From NCBI GenBank assembly GCA_023397675.1, contig JAEWTV010000068.1:1-40784 (forward strand): 40,784 nt of DNA, in the 5' to 3' direction. Position 1 is the stretch's first letter, and the number at the start of each line of letters is the position of its first letter. The notes under the pieces were generated by a model. That model was given only the letters and a program-made list of their open reading frames with translations. It did not search any database and was not told the origin of the DNA. This DNA is from Bacillota bacterium. Lineage in GTDB: Bacteria > Bacillota > Clostridia > Acetivibrionales > JANLFN01. Below are positions 17,211 to 25,783 of the stretch, in pieces. Position numbers and translations under genes: made by a program.

Positions 17211-17756
17211 ATGAAACTGCTTATAATATCTGACATACACGGCTCTTTATATTACGCAAAAAAAGCAATTACAGCATATGAAACGGAAAACGCTGACTAT
17301 ATAGTAATTCTGGGTGACGAACTTTATCATGGCGTAAGAAATCCTCTTCCGCAGGAGTACAATCCAAAGGAAGTGGCACTTCTACTTAATAAATATTGTG
17401 ATAAAATTGTAGCCATCAGAGGCAACTGTGACAGTGAAGTGGATGAAATGGTTTTGGACTTCCCGATAATGACAAGCTACTCTACGATTTTGTATAACGG
17501 CAGAAGATTCTTCCTTTCTCATGGACATATATATAATGAAAGTAATTTGCCAAAACTCAGTGATGGAGATGTGTTTATGTATGGGCACACGCACATTCCT
17601 GTTGCAAAAAAACAGGAAAACATATATATTTTCAATCCTGGTTCGATTACATTACCAAAAGAAAACAATCCTAATACCTACGGGGTTTTGGAAAACAACA
17701 CGTTATTAATAAAGAAATTTGACGGTAAGATATTTAGAGAGCTTAAGATTGATTAG
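17211..17756 (+). CDS. yfcE: YfcE-type metallophosphodiesterase
   Basis: This is a calcineurin-like phosphoesterase of the YfcE/MJ0936 class. All the metal-ligand motifs are present: ISDIHGS, ILGDELYHG, RGNCDSEVD, SHGHIYN and GHTHIPV, with NPGSI near the end. The 181 residues match YfcE (~180). Members cleave phosphodiesters in vitro; the natural substrate is not settled. ATG 17211 follows GGAGGACAC. It lies in a run with the HD protein before it and an ATPase after it. Confidence 0.9.
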   Translation: MKLLIISDIHGSLYYAKKAITAYETENADYIVILGDELYHGVRNPLPQEYNPKEVALLLNKYCDKIVAIRGNCDSEVDEMVLDFPIMTSYSTILYNGRRFFLSHGHIYNESNLPKLSDGDVFMYGHTHIPVAKKQENIYIFNPGSITLPKENNPNTYGVLENNTLLIKKFDGKIFRELKID

Positions 17757-17789
17757 CAAGCTAATTGTTAAAGGCTGGAGGTCTGAAAT

Positions 17790-18530
17790 TTGCCATATTT
17801 AAAGGAAATAGCCTTCAAATGGGACAAGGTTGAGGATACAAAAAAATATCCCTTTAATATTCCTGCCATACAGAAGCTGCCATCCATAAAACTAAAATAT
17901 AATGTTACCTTTTTTGCTGGCGAAAACGGAAGCGGCAAATCTACTTTGCTTGAAGCTATTGCTCTTAACTGCGGTTTCGGGATAAAAGGTGGAAGCCGTA
18001 ACAGTCTTCTATCGGACGATAAGGATAACCTTTCACTCTCAGCAATCGTAAGGCTTGCCTGGCTGCCAAAGGTTTCAAATGGTTTTTTTCTAAGAGCTGA
18101 AACCTTTTATGACTATGCAAGCTATATAGATACTGTGGAGGAAGACCTGGCAGAAAAACAAAGGTATGCAGCCTATGGTGGCAAATCACTTCATCAGCAG
18201 TCTCACGGTGAATCTTTTCTGGCATTATTGCAAAACAGGCTGGGGCGTAAAGGAGTATATCTGCTTGATGAGCCTGAAGCAGCACTTTCTCCGCAAAGGC
18301 AGCTGGTTTTGTTAAAAATTATCCGGCAGATGGAAAAAGATAATACCACTCAATTTATAATAGCGACACATTCTCCCATATTACTTGCTTACCCGGATTC
18401 AGAGATTTATAGCTTTGATACTTCGCCTTTATCAAAGATCGGGTATGAGGATACCGAACACTACCAGGTAACAAAGGGGTTTCTAAACAACAGGTTTAGA
18501 GTACTTGACGAACTGTTCAAAGAAGAATAA
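17790..18530 (+). CDS. ABC/AAA-type ATPase, not a transporter
   Basis: This cytoplasmic ATPase has a Walker A (FAGENGSGKSTLLEAIA), an unusual ABC signature (SHGESFLALL), a Walker B (GVYLLDEPEAALS) and a switch His (IIATHSPILL). These features match the Rad50/SMC-like predicted ATPases (AAA_15/21/23 group) rather than transport ATPases, and no membrane gene is adjacent. TTG 17790 follows GGAGG at 17776-17780. It has 246 residues, a normal length for this short group. A terminator follows. Related proteins act in DNA repair or in defence systems, but no partner nuclease is present, so no role is claimed. Confidence 0.85.
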   Translation: MPYLKEIAFKWDKVEDTKKYPFNIPAIQKLPSIKLKYNVTFFAGENGSGKSTLLEAIALNCGFGIKGGSRNSLLSDDKDNLSLSAIVRLAWLPKVSNGFFLRAETFYDYASYIDTVEEDLAEKQRYAAYGGKSLHQQSHGESFLALLQNRLGRKGVYLLDEPEAALSPQRQLVLLKIIRQMEKDNTTQFIIATHSPILLAYPDSEIYSFDTSPLSKIGYEDTEHYQVTKGFLNNRFRVLDELFKEE

Positions 18531-18567
18531 CGAGTGAAGAATTGTTAAATAAATTTTAATGTATATT

Positions 18568-18601
18568 GTCATGGTTTTTCTTAAAGCCATGACTTTTGTT
18601 T
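18568..18601 (+). terminator. Terminator after the ATPase gene
   Basis: GTCATGG at 18568-18574 pairs with CCATGAC at 18587-18593, followed by TTTTGTTTT. Confidence 0.8.
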
Positions 18602-18693
18602 TATCTACGTTACCAAAAATTAACTTTGTACAAAAGTCCCTTTAACAAATTAACTATAGAATAGTAGCATCAAATAACAGGAGGTAATATACC

Positions 18694-20328
18694 GTGAAAA
18701 ATCTCAAGCGTATTATATGTATCGTCATATGTGTTTCTGTGATGATGACAATGTTAATTGGCGCAAATGCAGCAGAACCAAAGCAAAACCAGATTAAGAA
18801 TTTTATATTGATGATTCCTGACGGAATGAGTGTAACTGAAACAACAATTGCCCGCTGGTACAACGGCGGTAAGCCACTGGCGATGGATGAAATGGCATCG
18901 GGTCTTGTAAGAACCTATTCATCTGATGCAGCTATAGCTGATTCGGCTCCTGCAGGAACGGCAATGGCTACCGGGTTCAAATCGCATACAGGCTATGTTG
19001 GAGTACTTCCCGATGTAGCTAATACTTACGGGCAAACACCAATAACCGAAAACGACAAGCAAAAACCTGTGGCAAATGTCCTTGAAGGTGCAAAGTGGCT
19101 TAAAAAATCAACAGGAGTAGTTGTCACTTGTGAAATTCCTCATGCAACACCATCGGATTTTATGTCACACTTCCCATCTAGACACAATTATGATGCATTA
19201 AGTGAACAGGAAGTTTACAGCGGTGTGGACGTAGTATTTGGAGGCGGTTCAGATGTACTTACTCCAGGTACAGGAACTAACAACAGAAAAGACGGAGAAG
19301 ACCTTGTTAAGGTTTTAAAGGATAAAGGCTATCAGTACATAACTAAAAAATCAGAGATGACAAACTTAAAGCCGGGCAAAGTATGGGGCATGTTTGCACC
19401 TATGGCTATGAGCTATGACATGGACAAAGACGCCAGTGCGCAGCCATCAATATCAGAAATGACCCAAAAAGCAATAGACTTGTTATCCCAGAATCCAAAA
19501 GGTTTCTTCCTGATGGTGGAAGGAAGCAAAATAGACTGGGCAGCTCATGCTAATGACCCAGTTGGTGTTGTAAGTGATGTACTTGCATTTGATAATGCTG
19601 TAAAAGTTGCTTTGGATTATGCTAAATCAAGAAACGACACTGCTGTTATAATAGCTGCAGACCATGGAACCGGCGGTATGACAATGGGTAATTCCAGCAC
19701 AAGCAGTGGTTATGATAAAACACCTGTATCTGCATTCGTTGATCCTCTTAAGAAGGCCGGCCTCACAGGTGAAGGACTTGAGAGCAAATTTAATAAAGAC
19801 AGAACTAATATTAAAGAGGTTATGGCTCAATACTTTGGAATAACAGATCTTACAAATGATGAAATAAAAGCAATAGCTGAAACAAAGGCCGGAAGTATGA
19901 ATTATACAGTAGGCCCAATAATCAGTAAAAGATCTGATATAGGGTGGACAACAACAGGTCATACTGGTGAAGAAGTAGTATTATACTCATACCTTCCCGG
20001 AAATCAGAGAATTACAGGTGTTCTGGATAATACTGATATCGCCAGTATAATTGCACAGAAGATGGGTTTCATTCTTCCAAACCTGTCAGCTAAACTGTTT
20101 GTACCTGCAAAGGCTGCTTTTGAAGCCAAAGGTGCAACGGTCGAATTAGATCAAACAGATAGGGCAAACCCTGTAATTATTGTTACAAAAGGTTCAGATA
20201 CTTTAAAAATGCCAGTAGATAAGAATATAGCGATATACAACGGAAAAACAATAGAACTCTACGGATTGGTTTTGAATAATGGAAAGGCACTATATGTTCC
20301 ACAGCAGGCAGTCGATCTTATAAAGTAA
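18694..20328 (+). CDS. phoA: Secreted alkaline phosphatase with C-terminal copper-amine-oxidase-like domain
   Basis: This hydrolyses phosphate monoesters outside the cell. A signal peptide is clear (positive MKNLKR, hydrophobic core, ANA-A cleavage near residue 26). The catalytic domain has MIPDGMS, nucleophile Ser84 in ADSAPAGTAMATG, a metal ligand region SKIDWAAHAND, AADHGTGGM and TTTGHTGEEV. The last ~70 residues (ATVELDQTDRANPVIIVTKG onward) resemble the copper-amine-oxidase-N-terminal-like domains that clostridia attach to secreted proteins, possibly for wall binding. It starts with GTG 18694 behind AGGAGGT. It lies beside a PAP2 phosphatase and a phospholipase-like gene. Confidence 0.9.
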   Translation: MKNLKRIICIVICVSVMMTMLIGANAAEPKQNQIKNFILMIPDGMSVTETTIARWYNGGKPLAMDEMASGLVRTYSSDAAIADSAPAGTAMATGFKSHTGYVGVLPDVANTYGQTPITENDKQKPVANVLEGAKWLKKSTGVVVTCEIPHATPSDFMSHFPSRHNYDALSEQEVYSGVDVVFGGGSDVLTPGTGTNNRKDGEDLVKVLKDKGYQYITKKSEMTNLKPGKVWGMFAPMAMSYDMDKDASAQPSISEMTQKAIDLLSQNPKGFFLMVEGSKIDWAAHANDPVGVVSDVLAFDNAVKVALDYAKSRNDTAVIIAADHGTGGMTMGNSSTSSGYDKTPVSAFVDPLKKAGLTGEGLESKFNKDRTNIKEVMAQYFGITDLTNDEIKAIAETKAGSMNYTVGPIISKRSDIGWTTTGHTGEEVVLYSYLPGNQRITGVLDNTDIASIIAQKMGFILPNLSAKLFVPAKAAFEAKGATVELDQTDRANPVIIVTKGSDTLKMPVDKNIAIYNGKTIELYGLVLNNGKALYVPQQAVDLIK

Positions 20329-20344
20329 ACCGCATGGTACTTGA

Positions 20345-20373
20345 CGGGCGGAGCTTAGGCTTCGCCTGTTTTT
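20345..20373 (+). terminator. Terminator of phoA
   Basis: GGCGGAGC at 20347-20354 pairs with GCTTCGCC at 20359-20366 around a TTAG loop, followed by TGTTTTT. Confidence 0.85.
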
Positions 20374-20452
20374 ATTCGTGGTGTGTTTCAAATGAATTTT
20401 ACATTGGATTTAGCCAACCCTAAGTCAACCAATTACTTCAGATACAGGCACA

Positions 20453-20480
20453 TAAAAATAAGAGGGCTGATACCCTCTTA
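20453..20480 (-). terminator. Terminator of the PAP2-phospholipase pair
   Basis: TAAGAGGG and CCCTCTTA (20459-20466 and 20473-20480) form a perfect 8-bp stem. On the minus strand it is followed by a T run, so it ends leftward transcription. Confidence 0.85.
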
Positions 20481-20506
20481 CTGTATGTATTAATATTATT
20501 AAACCA

Positions 20507-21055
20507 TTAAAGGGCTTGAAGGATAATGTTTGAAATAAAAGAATTGGTTGCAAAGAATACAATTATAGCAATGATAGTTCCTGCAAAAACATCGGTAGGA
20601 TAATGAGCTCCAAGATAAATTCTTGAAATACCTACCAGAAAAGCCAAGGATAAAAATAAGACTGCAAAACCGTTAATGCTGCCGGATAACACTAATGCAA
20701 TTGAAAATGCCGTACAGGTGTGGCCTGATGGAAATGAATATTGGCATTTAGGAGGCTTTATTGCGCAAGCATATTCCAAAACCTTATATGGCCTTTGACG
20801 GTTTACAAGCCTTTTTATAAATTGGACTATGATTTGGGAGATTATTAAAACCGATCCTATTCGTAACCCGAGTAACCTGATGTTGTTGTTACCAAAACAG
20901 AATAAGGAAACAGGAAGCAGTACTGAAAAAACAGTTGAACCAAATTGTGTAATAGTCAGCATTAAACGGTTAAGTATTTTACAGTGTAAGCTTTTATTGA
21001 AAAAGTAAAATAAGTCAATATCATTTTTTCTGATCAAAAGACCAAGTGTATGCAT
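20507..21055 (-). CDS. PAP2-family membrane phosphatase
   Basis: This integral membrane enzyme dephosphorylates lipid phosphates such as undecaprenyl pyrophosphate or phosphatidic acid. It shows the three PAP2 motifs: KRLVNRQRP, PSGHTCTA and SRIYLGAHYPTD, within several hydrophobic helices. It has 182 residues. ATG 21055 is used because AGAGGTGG lies just upstream; a GTG at 21064 is inside that site. It follows the phospholipase-like gene after 28 bases and shares its transcript. Its substrate is not fixed by sequence. Confidence 0.9.
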   Translation of the reverse strand: MHTLGLLIRKNDIDLFYFFNKSLHCKILNRLMLTITQFGSTVFSVLLPVSLFCFGNNNIRLLGLRIGSVLIISQIIVQFIKRLVNRQRPYKVLEYACAIKPPKCQYSFPSGHTCTAFSIALVLSGSINGFAVLFLSLAFLVGISRIYLGAHYPTDVFAGTIIAIIVFFATNSFISNIILQAL

Positions 21056-21083
21056 TATATCCACCTCTTTCTTTAAATTTTAT

Positions 21084-21686
21084 TTAAACAGGGTTTTCAG
21101 CCACTAATCTTGTGTACTCTATCTTAACAGCTATAAGTGAATTAATTATTGATAGGCATACAGAGGCACACATCTGATGAGAAAATGTCATGTCTTCATA
21201 AAATCTATCCGGATTATCTGTATTAGTATATATTTTGTAAAAACTATCGATCAGATATGCTATAGATGTTGGCTTTTGAAGAATTATTATGTTGTGGGTA
21301 TTACAGGGAATGAGCATCTTTTTTAAATAATAAAATATATATTTAAACTCATATATCCAATGTTCCCATCTGCCTCCTTTAAAGCTTTCAGAATGTACAT
21401 AACAAAAAAAATCAGAAAGGTAATGAGCTATTACGCCAAGCCTTTCTGATTTACTGTATGTGTTTTTATCAAATCGAGAGCATTTTGTTTCAAGCAAACA
21501 GCTTATTTCTTTTAAAATGAAATCTTCCGAGTCTTTTTTGTAGTGAGGAATTTTAATAAGACTTGGGCATATATCAGGCTTAAGGTTGCCCCATATAAAA
21601 CTCAGTGTATTAAAACCGTCAGAGTAATTACTCCTTATTATTCTTAAAAGCTTAAGCGAAATACAAAAATGAGTTATCAGATTCAT
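21084..21686 (-). CDS. Zinc-dependent phospholipase C-like protein
   Basis: This 200-residue protein resembles the zinc_dep_PLPC family: HFCISLKLLR at the start, FIWGNLKPDICPS, and RLGVIAHYLSDFFCYVHSE with closely spaced His and Asp residues that can bind zinc. There is no clear signal peptide, so it differs from secreted toxins of the phospholipase C group. ATG 21686 follows GAGGTG. It is the first gene of a two-gene leftward transcript with a PAP2 phosphatase, which suggests linked lipid-phosphate metabolism; this is inference. Confidence 0.72.
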   Translation of the reverse strand: MNLITHFCISLKLLRIIRSNYSDGFNTLSFIWGNLKPDICPSLIKIPHYKKDSEDFILKEISCLLETKCSRFDKNTYSKSERLGVIAHYLSDFFCYVHSESFKGGRWEHWIYEFKYIFYYLKKMLIPCNTHNIIILQKPTSIAYLIDSFYKIYTNTDNPDRFYEDMTFSHQMCASVCLSIINSLIAVKIEYTRLVAENPV

Positions 21687-21838
21687 AGTTCACACCTCTA
21701 TCCAGCACTCCTATTATACTTTAAGTATAAATGTATATTGATAAACAGGAATTAAGGCATTGTAAATTTATTATTAATTTAAAATTGCTTTTACCCATAA
21801 ATATAAATAAATGATAAAATAATAATTGGGGGTGCATA

Positions 21839-22372
21839 ATGAAAACAATAGTCATATACAAATCGCGGTCTGGATTTACAAAAAAATATGCGCAGTGGAT
21901 TGCCGAGGAAATGTCGGCTGACCTTTTTGATTTTTCAAAAGCTAAAATAAAGGATATTTGCAGCTATGACAACATAATCTATGGCGGAAACCTTCACGCT
22001 GTTGGTATAGACGGGGTAAAACTTATAACCGGAAACATGGATAAATTAACGGATAAAAAAATTGCGGTTTTTGGTGTCGGTGCATCACCAGCCAAGGAAG
22101 AAGCTTTGATTGCAGTGATAAATAACAATTTTACACCCGAACAGCAGAAAAGTATTAAGTTTTTCTATTTTAGGGGCGGCTTTAATTATGATAATCTTCC
22201 AGCTTTTGATAAAATTCTTATGAAATTGCTTAAAGCAAAATTAAAACGGAAGGAAAAGAAAAATATGCCTATGAATCCTGATGAAAAGGGTATGCTGGCC
22301 GGGTACGACAAGCCTCTGGATTTTACCCGTAAAGAGAATATAAAGGATTTGGTTGATTATTTTAAAAAATAG
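21839..22372 (+). CDS. Flavodoxin-domain protein
   Basis: The N-terminus (TIVIYKSRSGFTKKYAQWIAEE) is the FMN-phosphate loop of the flavodoxin fold, followed by DNIIYGGNLHAVGIDGVK and AVFGVGASP. At 177 residues it is like the HemG-type or general flavodoxin-like proteins of Firmicutes. Electron partner and role are not known. ATG 21839 follows GGGGGTG. It is divergent from the phospholipase-like gene. A strong promoter and terminator pair lies just downstream. Confidence 0.82.
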   Translation: MKTIVIYKSRSGFTKKYAQWIAEEMSADLFDFSKAKIKDICSYDNIIYGGNLHAVGIDGVKLITGNMDKLTDKKIAVFGVGASPAKEEALIAVINNNFTPEQQKSIKFFYFRGGFNYDNLPAFDKILMKLLKAKLKRKEKKNMPMNPDEKGMLAGYDKPLDFTRKENIKDLVDYFKK

Positions 22373-22409
22373 TTTTAATAATTTTGATGTATATTTTAAA
22401 CGGATATTA

Positions 22410-22438
22410 TTGACAGCGTGAAAACAATGTGCAATAAT
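22410..22438 (+). promoter_or_regulatory. Strong promoter before the methyltransferase operon
   Basis: A perfect TTGACA at 22410-22415 is 17 bases from AATAAT at 22433-22438, with an extended TGC just before the -10 box. Transcription would start near 22445. Confidence 0.72.
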
Positions 22439-22444
22439 ACTGCA

Positions 22445-22552
22445 AAAGTGAGTATGTTTAAGCAATATGTGAGCAGCATAGGGACCAAGTAGTCCTACAC
22501 GCAGTATATACAACCTGCGGAGTCACTCTTATGAGTGATTCTGCGGGTTTTT
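22445..22552 (+). ncRNA. Terminator-bearing leader RNA or small RNA
   Basis: The interval from the promoter start to the T run of the terminator is about 108 bases. A small bulged hairpin (TAGGGAC/GTCCTA, about 22481-22499) precedes the 17-bp terminator stem at 22512-22549. The T run ends only 24 bases before the start codon of the next gene. Two readings fit: an attenuated leader of the five-gene operon, or a short independent RNA. No known riboswitch class (T-box, SAM, THF, c-di-GMP, cobalamin) matches its conserved parts. There is no open frame of note. Confidence 0.5.
22512..22552 (+). terminator. Strong intrinsic terminator just before the methyltransferase gene
   Basis: A 17-bp stem, with G.U pairs, joins 22512-22528 to 22533-22549 around a TTAT loop, followed by T. 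It may end the flavodoxin gene transcript or act as an attenuator. Confidence 0.9.
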
Positions 22553-22575
22553 AATTTATAAGGGGATGATTTTAT

Positions 22576-23310
22576 ATGACTGAAAAGAATTTTATGGTAT
22601 GGGAAGACAAAGTTCTTGCAGAAAAGTACTTAACAGGTGTAAGGGGTGCGGTTCCTCTTGCTAAGGAACAGTTTGACGTAATCCTAAGGCTTATAAAAAT
22701 GAATAGAAAGCCTGTAGGTACATTCCTTGATATAGGCAGTGGAGATGGAATCTTATCATCTGTAATATTATCTGTTTATCCTGATGCAAAGGGTACTCTT
22801 CTTGATTTGTCAAGTCACATGATAGAAGCTGCCCAAAAGAAACTTGACGATTTTAAAGAGAACCTTGATTTCATTACATTTGACTATAGCAGCAAAGAAT
22901 GGACAAATAAAGTGAAGTCAAAAGGATTATATGATGTGATTGTCTCGGGACTTTCAATACATCATCAGCCTGATGACAGGAAAATAGAAATATATGGCGA
23001 AATATTTGATTTGCTTTCACCAGGCGGTATTTTTATTAATCTTGAGCATGTCTCTTCAACCACCGAATGGGTGAGTTCACTCTTTAATGATTGTTTCATT
23101 GATTCATTGTACGAAATGCATCTTAAGAACAATCCTTCAGTCACTAAGGAGCAAATTGCAGATGAGTTTTACAACAGGCAGGATAAGGAATCGAATATAC
23201 TTGCACCTGTAGACGAGCAGTGCAGATGGCTTAGAGAAATAGGTTACAAGGATGTGGACTGCTATTTTAAGATTTATGAACTAGCTGTATTCGGTGGAAG
23301 AAAGGAATGA
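22576..23310 (+). CDS. SAM-dependent class I methyltransferase
   Basis: The SAM-binding motif I is FLDIGSGDGILSSVIL, followed by the acidic residue at the end of strand 2 (LLDLSSHMIEAA) and a motif-IV-like YDVIVSGLSIHHQPD. The 244 residues fit a class I Rossmann methyltransferase of unclear substrate. ATG 22576 follows AGGGGATG. Its stop overlaps the next start (ATGA at 23307). It is the first gene of a five-gene operon, placed directly after a strong terminator. Confidence 0.88.
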   Translation: MTEKNFMVWEDKVLAEKYLTGVRGAVPLAKEQFDVILRLIKMNRKPVGTFLDIGSGDGILSSVILSVYPDAKGTLLDLSSHMIEAAQKKLDDFKENLDFITFDYSSKEWTNKVKSKGLYDVIVSGLSIHHQPDDRKIEIYGEIFDLLSPGGIFINLEHVSSTTEWVSSLFNDCFIDSLYEMHLKNNPSVTKEQIADEFYNRQDKESNILAPVDEQCRWLREIGYKDVDCYFKIYELAVFGGRKE

Positions 23311-24422
23311 TTGATTTGGATGATAATATAATTTATAGGGAAATCGAATTTGGAGAAGAGGAAGAGGTATGTAAACTGGTATTGGAATGCTTTGATGAAT
23401 TTGTTGCACCGGGTTATTCAATGGAGGGTGTAAATGAATTCAAAAAATACGTTAACCCTGCTGCATTAAAAAACAGGTTACAGAACTCAGAAGGCTTTGT
23501 GATTCTTGCATTTAACCGGAAACAACCAGTTGGAATTATTGAAATAAGGTCCTTTGATCATGTTTCCCTTTTGTTTGTTAAAAAAGACTTTCATAAAAAC
23601 GGAATTGCCCATAAACTATTGAATAAGGCTTTGGAAAAGTGTATAAACCATAATCCGCAGCTTGAATACGTTGATGTCAACTCATCACCCTATGCTATCG
23701 AGATATATGAAAGGCTGGGATTTATAAAAACAGGTTCTGAACAGGTTATTAACGGAATAAGATTTACTCCGCTGAAACTGAAGCTAGATACAGTAAAACA
23801 TCGTGAAGATTATGAAGTGAAACAGTTTTACAACACTGTGGCAGAAAAAACAGCAGATGAATGGTATAACCTAAATATCCTTGTTCCTACAATAGAGGAT
23901 TTCTTATCTTTGCTTCCAGACAATCCAAGGGTATTGGATCTTGGATGTGGCCCAGGTTATGAGAGTATGAGAATGGAAGCACGGGGTGCAAAGGTTTTAG
24001 GGGTTGATTTTTGTGTAGAAAACATAAGAATTGCTCGTGAAAGGTGCCCGCAGTGTCGGTTTGAATTAATGGATTTCAGAGAAATGGACAATAGATATGG
24101 AACCTTTGATGGGATTTTTGCAAGTGCATCAATAATCCATGTTAGGCCGGAGGAACTCGATGAGCTTATACGCAGGCTTTCAGAAGTATTGAATAAGAAT
24201 GGGTATTTAATTGTTATGGCCTGGGATGGAGAAGGGCAAAAGGATGGGGGATTAACCCTTGAAGATGGAACAAGGCTTAACCGTTCTATTTACCTTTATA
24301 CAAAGGAGCTAATAACTGAAGCATCAAAAAAACACGGGTTAGTATTTGTAAGGGATGGATATCTGGATAAAGAGATATCCTCTTATGGCTGGCGGTCCTA
24401 TGTATTTTGCAAGGAGGGGTAA
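23307..24422 (+). CDS. GNAT acetyltransferase-methyltransferase fusion
   Basis: Two domains are visible in 371 residues. Residues ~1-155 form a GNAT fold (SLLFVKKDFHKNGIAHKLLN resembles the acetyl-CoA-binding loop), and ~165-371 a class I methyltransferase with VLDLGCGPGYESMRMEARGAK and LGVDFCVENIRIARERCPQC. The substrate is not predictable. The fusion suggests sequential or shared modification of one small molecule or protein. It overlaps the previous gene by four bases and is followed closely by the Fe-S gene. The two halves are in one frame with no sign of a frameshift. Confidence 0.85.
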   Translation: MIDLDDNIIYREIEFGEEEEVCKLVLECFDEFVAPGYSMEGVNEFKKYVNPAALKNRLQNSEGFVILAFNRKQPVGIIEIRSFDHVSLLFVKKDFHKNGIAHKLLNKALEKCINHNPQLEYVDVNSSPYAIEIYERLGFIKTGSEQVINGIRFTPLKLKLDTVKHREDYEVKQFYNTVAEKTADEWYNLNILVPTIEDFLSLLPDNPRVLDLGCGPGYESMRMEARGAKVLGVDFCVENIRIARERCPQCRFELMDFREMDNRYGTFDGIFASASIIHVRPEELDELIRRLSEVLNKNGYLIVMAWDGEGQKDGGLTLEDGTRLNRSIYLYTKELITEASKKHGLVFVRDGYLDKEISSYGWRSYVFCKEG

Positions 24423-24424
24423 AA

Positions 24425-25132
24425 TTGAATCTAAGTGAGGAGATTAAAGAGAAGCTTATTGAGAAGGGTGCATCTATTGTGGCTTATGCTGATTTATCAG
24501 CAATTCCTGAACAGAATAGAAAGGGTTATAATTACGGAATAATTATTGGAACTGCATTAAGCCCGGAAATTATATCAGGTATTGATAATGGCCCTACAAT
24601 TGACTATTATAAGGAATATGAACAGAAAAATGATCTTTTGGACAGCTTAAGTGAGTATGCATCAGAACTGCTTATAAACAAAGGTTATAGGGCATTTGCT
24701 AAGACAAAAAAGGCGGTTTTATCAGATCAGAATTATTGCTCTGAACTTCCGCATAAAACTGTTGCAACCAGGGCAGGGATAGGCTGGATAGGAAAATGTG
24801 CCTTACTTGTAACTGAAAAATACGGTTCGGCAATCAGATTATCCAGTGTACTGACAGATGCTGAACTTGAAACCGGAACGCCTATTAATGAATCCAGATG
24901 CGGGGAATGCACTGTTTGCAAAGATATATGTCCTGGGAAGGCTGTATTAGGCAGCAATTGGGATTTAGAAAAGAACAGGGATGATTATTACGACGCATTT
25001 GGCTGCAGAAAGACCGCGAGGGAAAGGACTGCAAAAATTGGTATTGAAGAAAGCTTGTGTGGCTTATGCATACTGAAATGTCCATGGACGCAGAAGTATT
25101 TAAAGAACAGAGGGGTGATAATTAATGAGTGA
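24425..25132 (+). CDS. QueG-like double 4Fe-4S cluster protein
   Basis: The C-terminal half has two clusters of cysteines (CGECTVCKDICPGKAV and CGLCILKCPWTQKYL), the arrangement of the double-cluster domain of epoxyqueuosine reductases. At 235 residues it is much shorter than QueG (~350-380), so it belongs to the shorter relatives rather than QueG itself. TTG 24425 is chosen because AAGGAGGGG at 24411-24419 is its ribosome binding site; ATG 24407 lies too far upstream. It overlaps the next gene by eight bases. It may bring electrons to a partner enzyme in the operon. Confidence 0.8.
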   Translation: MNLSEEIKEKLIEKGASIVAYADLSAIPEQNRKGYNYGIIIGTALSPEIISGIDNGPTIDYYKEYEQKNDLLDSLSEYASELLINKGYRAFAKTKKAVLSDQNYCSELPHKTVATRAGIGWIGKCALLVTEKYGSAIRLSSVLTDAELETGTPINESRCGECTVCKDICPGKAVLGSNWDLEKNRDDYYDAFGCRKTARERTAKIGIEESLCGLCILKCPWTQKYLKNRGVIINE

Positions 25133-25457
25133 AAAGCTTGATCTTAATATTGATTCGGATTCTATAAAAAATCATGAGGAATACATAAAATTGTGGGAAA
25201 GAATAGGCAAAATCGAAATAAAGATGGTTGAAAAATATGAAGAATGCAGGCATAATTTAGGTGATACATTTATTTATCAAAATCCATATAAAAAGCCCGA
25301 AGGAGTCTGTACTGCCCTGCTTCATGTACTGGACCTTTATACGTGGAGGGTTGCACTGGGATTCCCTTCATGGAATTCTGAAGACAGAAAGGTTCACAGG
25401 ATTCACTGTCCTGATGCTAAAGGTACGGTGTGGGAAATAAAAAGGATTGAAGATTAA
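25125..25457 (+). CDS. TIGR04076-family protein
   Basis: This 110-residue protein resembles the TIGR04076 family: an initial helical region, then CRHNLGDTFIY, KKPEGVCTALLHVLDLYTWRVALGF and CPDAKGTVWEIKRIED. Function is unknown; members occur next to redox and modification genes in Firmicutes. Three cysteines are spaced through the protein. ATG 25125 overlaps the end of the Fe-S gene by eight bases, and the Dabb gene follows after 11 bases, so it is part of the same operon. Confidence 0.72.
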   Translation: MSEKLDLNIDSDSIKNHEEYIKLWERIGKIEIKMVEKYEECRHNLGDTFIYQNPYKKPEGVCTALLHVLDLYTWRVALGFPSWNSEDRKVHRIHCPDAKGTVWEIKRIED

Positions 25458-25468
25458 GGAGGATAAAA

Positions 25469-25771
25469 ATGATAAAACATATAGTAATGTGGAGATTTAA
25501 AGACTTTGCAGAAAACAATGATAAAAAAACAAATTTACAGATTGCAAAAGAAAGACTTTTATCTTTAAAGGGCAAGGTGCCGTCGCTTGTTTCAATTGAA
25601 GCTGGAGTAAATTTCAACACTAGTGACACAGCATATGATCTTGCTTTATACACCGAATTCAACGATGTCAAAGGATTGGATGAGTATCAGAACCATCCTG
25701 AACATCTTAAAGTTGCAGGATTTATAAGAAGTGTGGTTGAATCAAGGGTTGTAGCGGATTACGAAGCATAA
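25469..25771 (+). CDS. Dabb (stress-responsive A/B barrel) protein
   Basis: This 100-residue ferredoxin-like barrel resembles the Dabb family: IKHIVMWRFKD at the start, KGKVPSLVSIEAGVNF, YDLALYTEFNDVKGLDEYQNHPEHLKVAGFI. Members include small dimeric enzymes and stress proteins; the function here is not known. ATG 25469 follows AAGGAGG. It ends the five-gene operon, closed by a strong terminator. Confidence 0.85.
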   Translation: MIKHIVMWRFKDFAENNDKKTNLQIAKERLLSLKGKVPSLVSIEAGVNFNTSDTAYDLALYTEFNDVKGLDEYQNHPEHLKVAGFIRSVVESRVVADYEA

Positions 25772-25783
25772 AAAATATTTAGT

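Noticed and set aside
22445..22552. Known riboswitch or T-box leader
   Set aside because: The conserved T-box AGGGUGGNACCGCG, the SAM, THF, cobalamin and c-di-GMP core sequences are absent.
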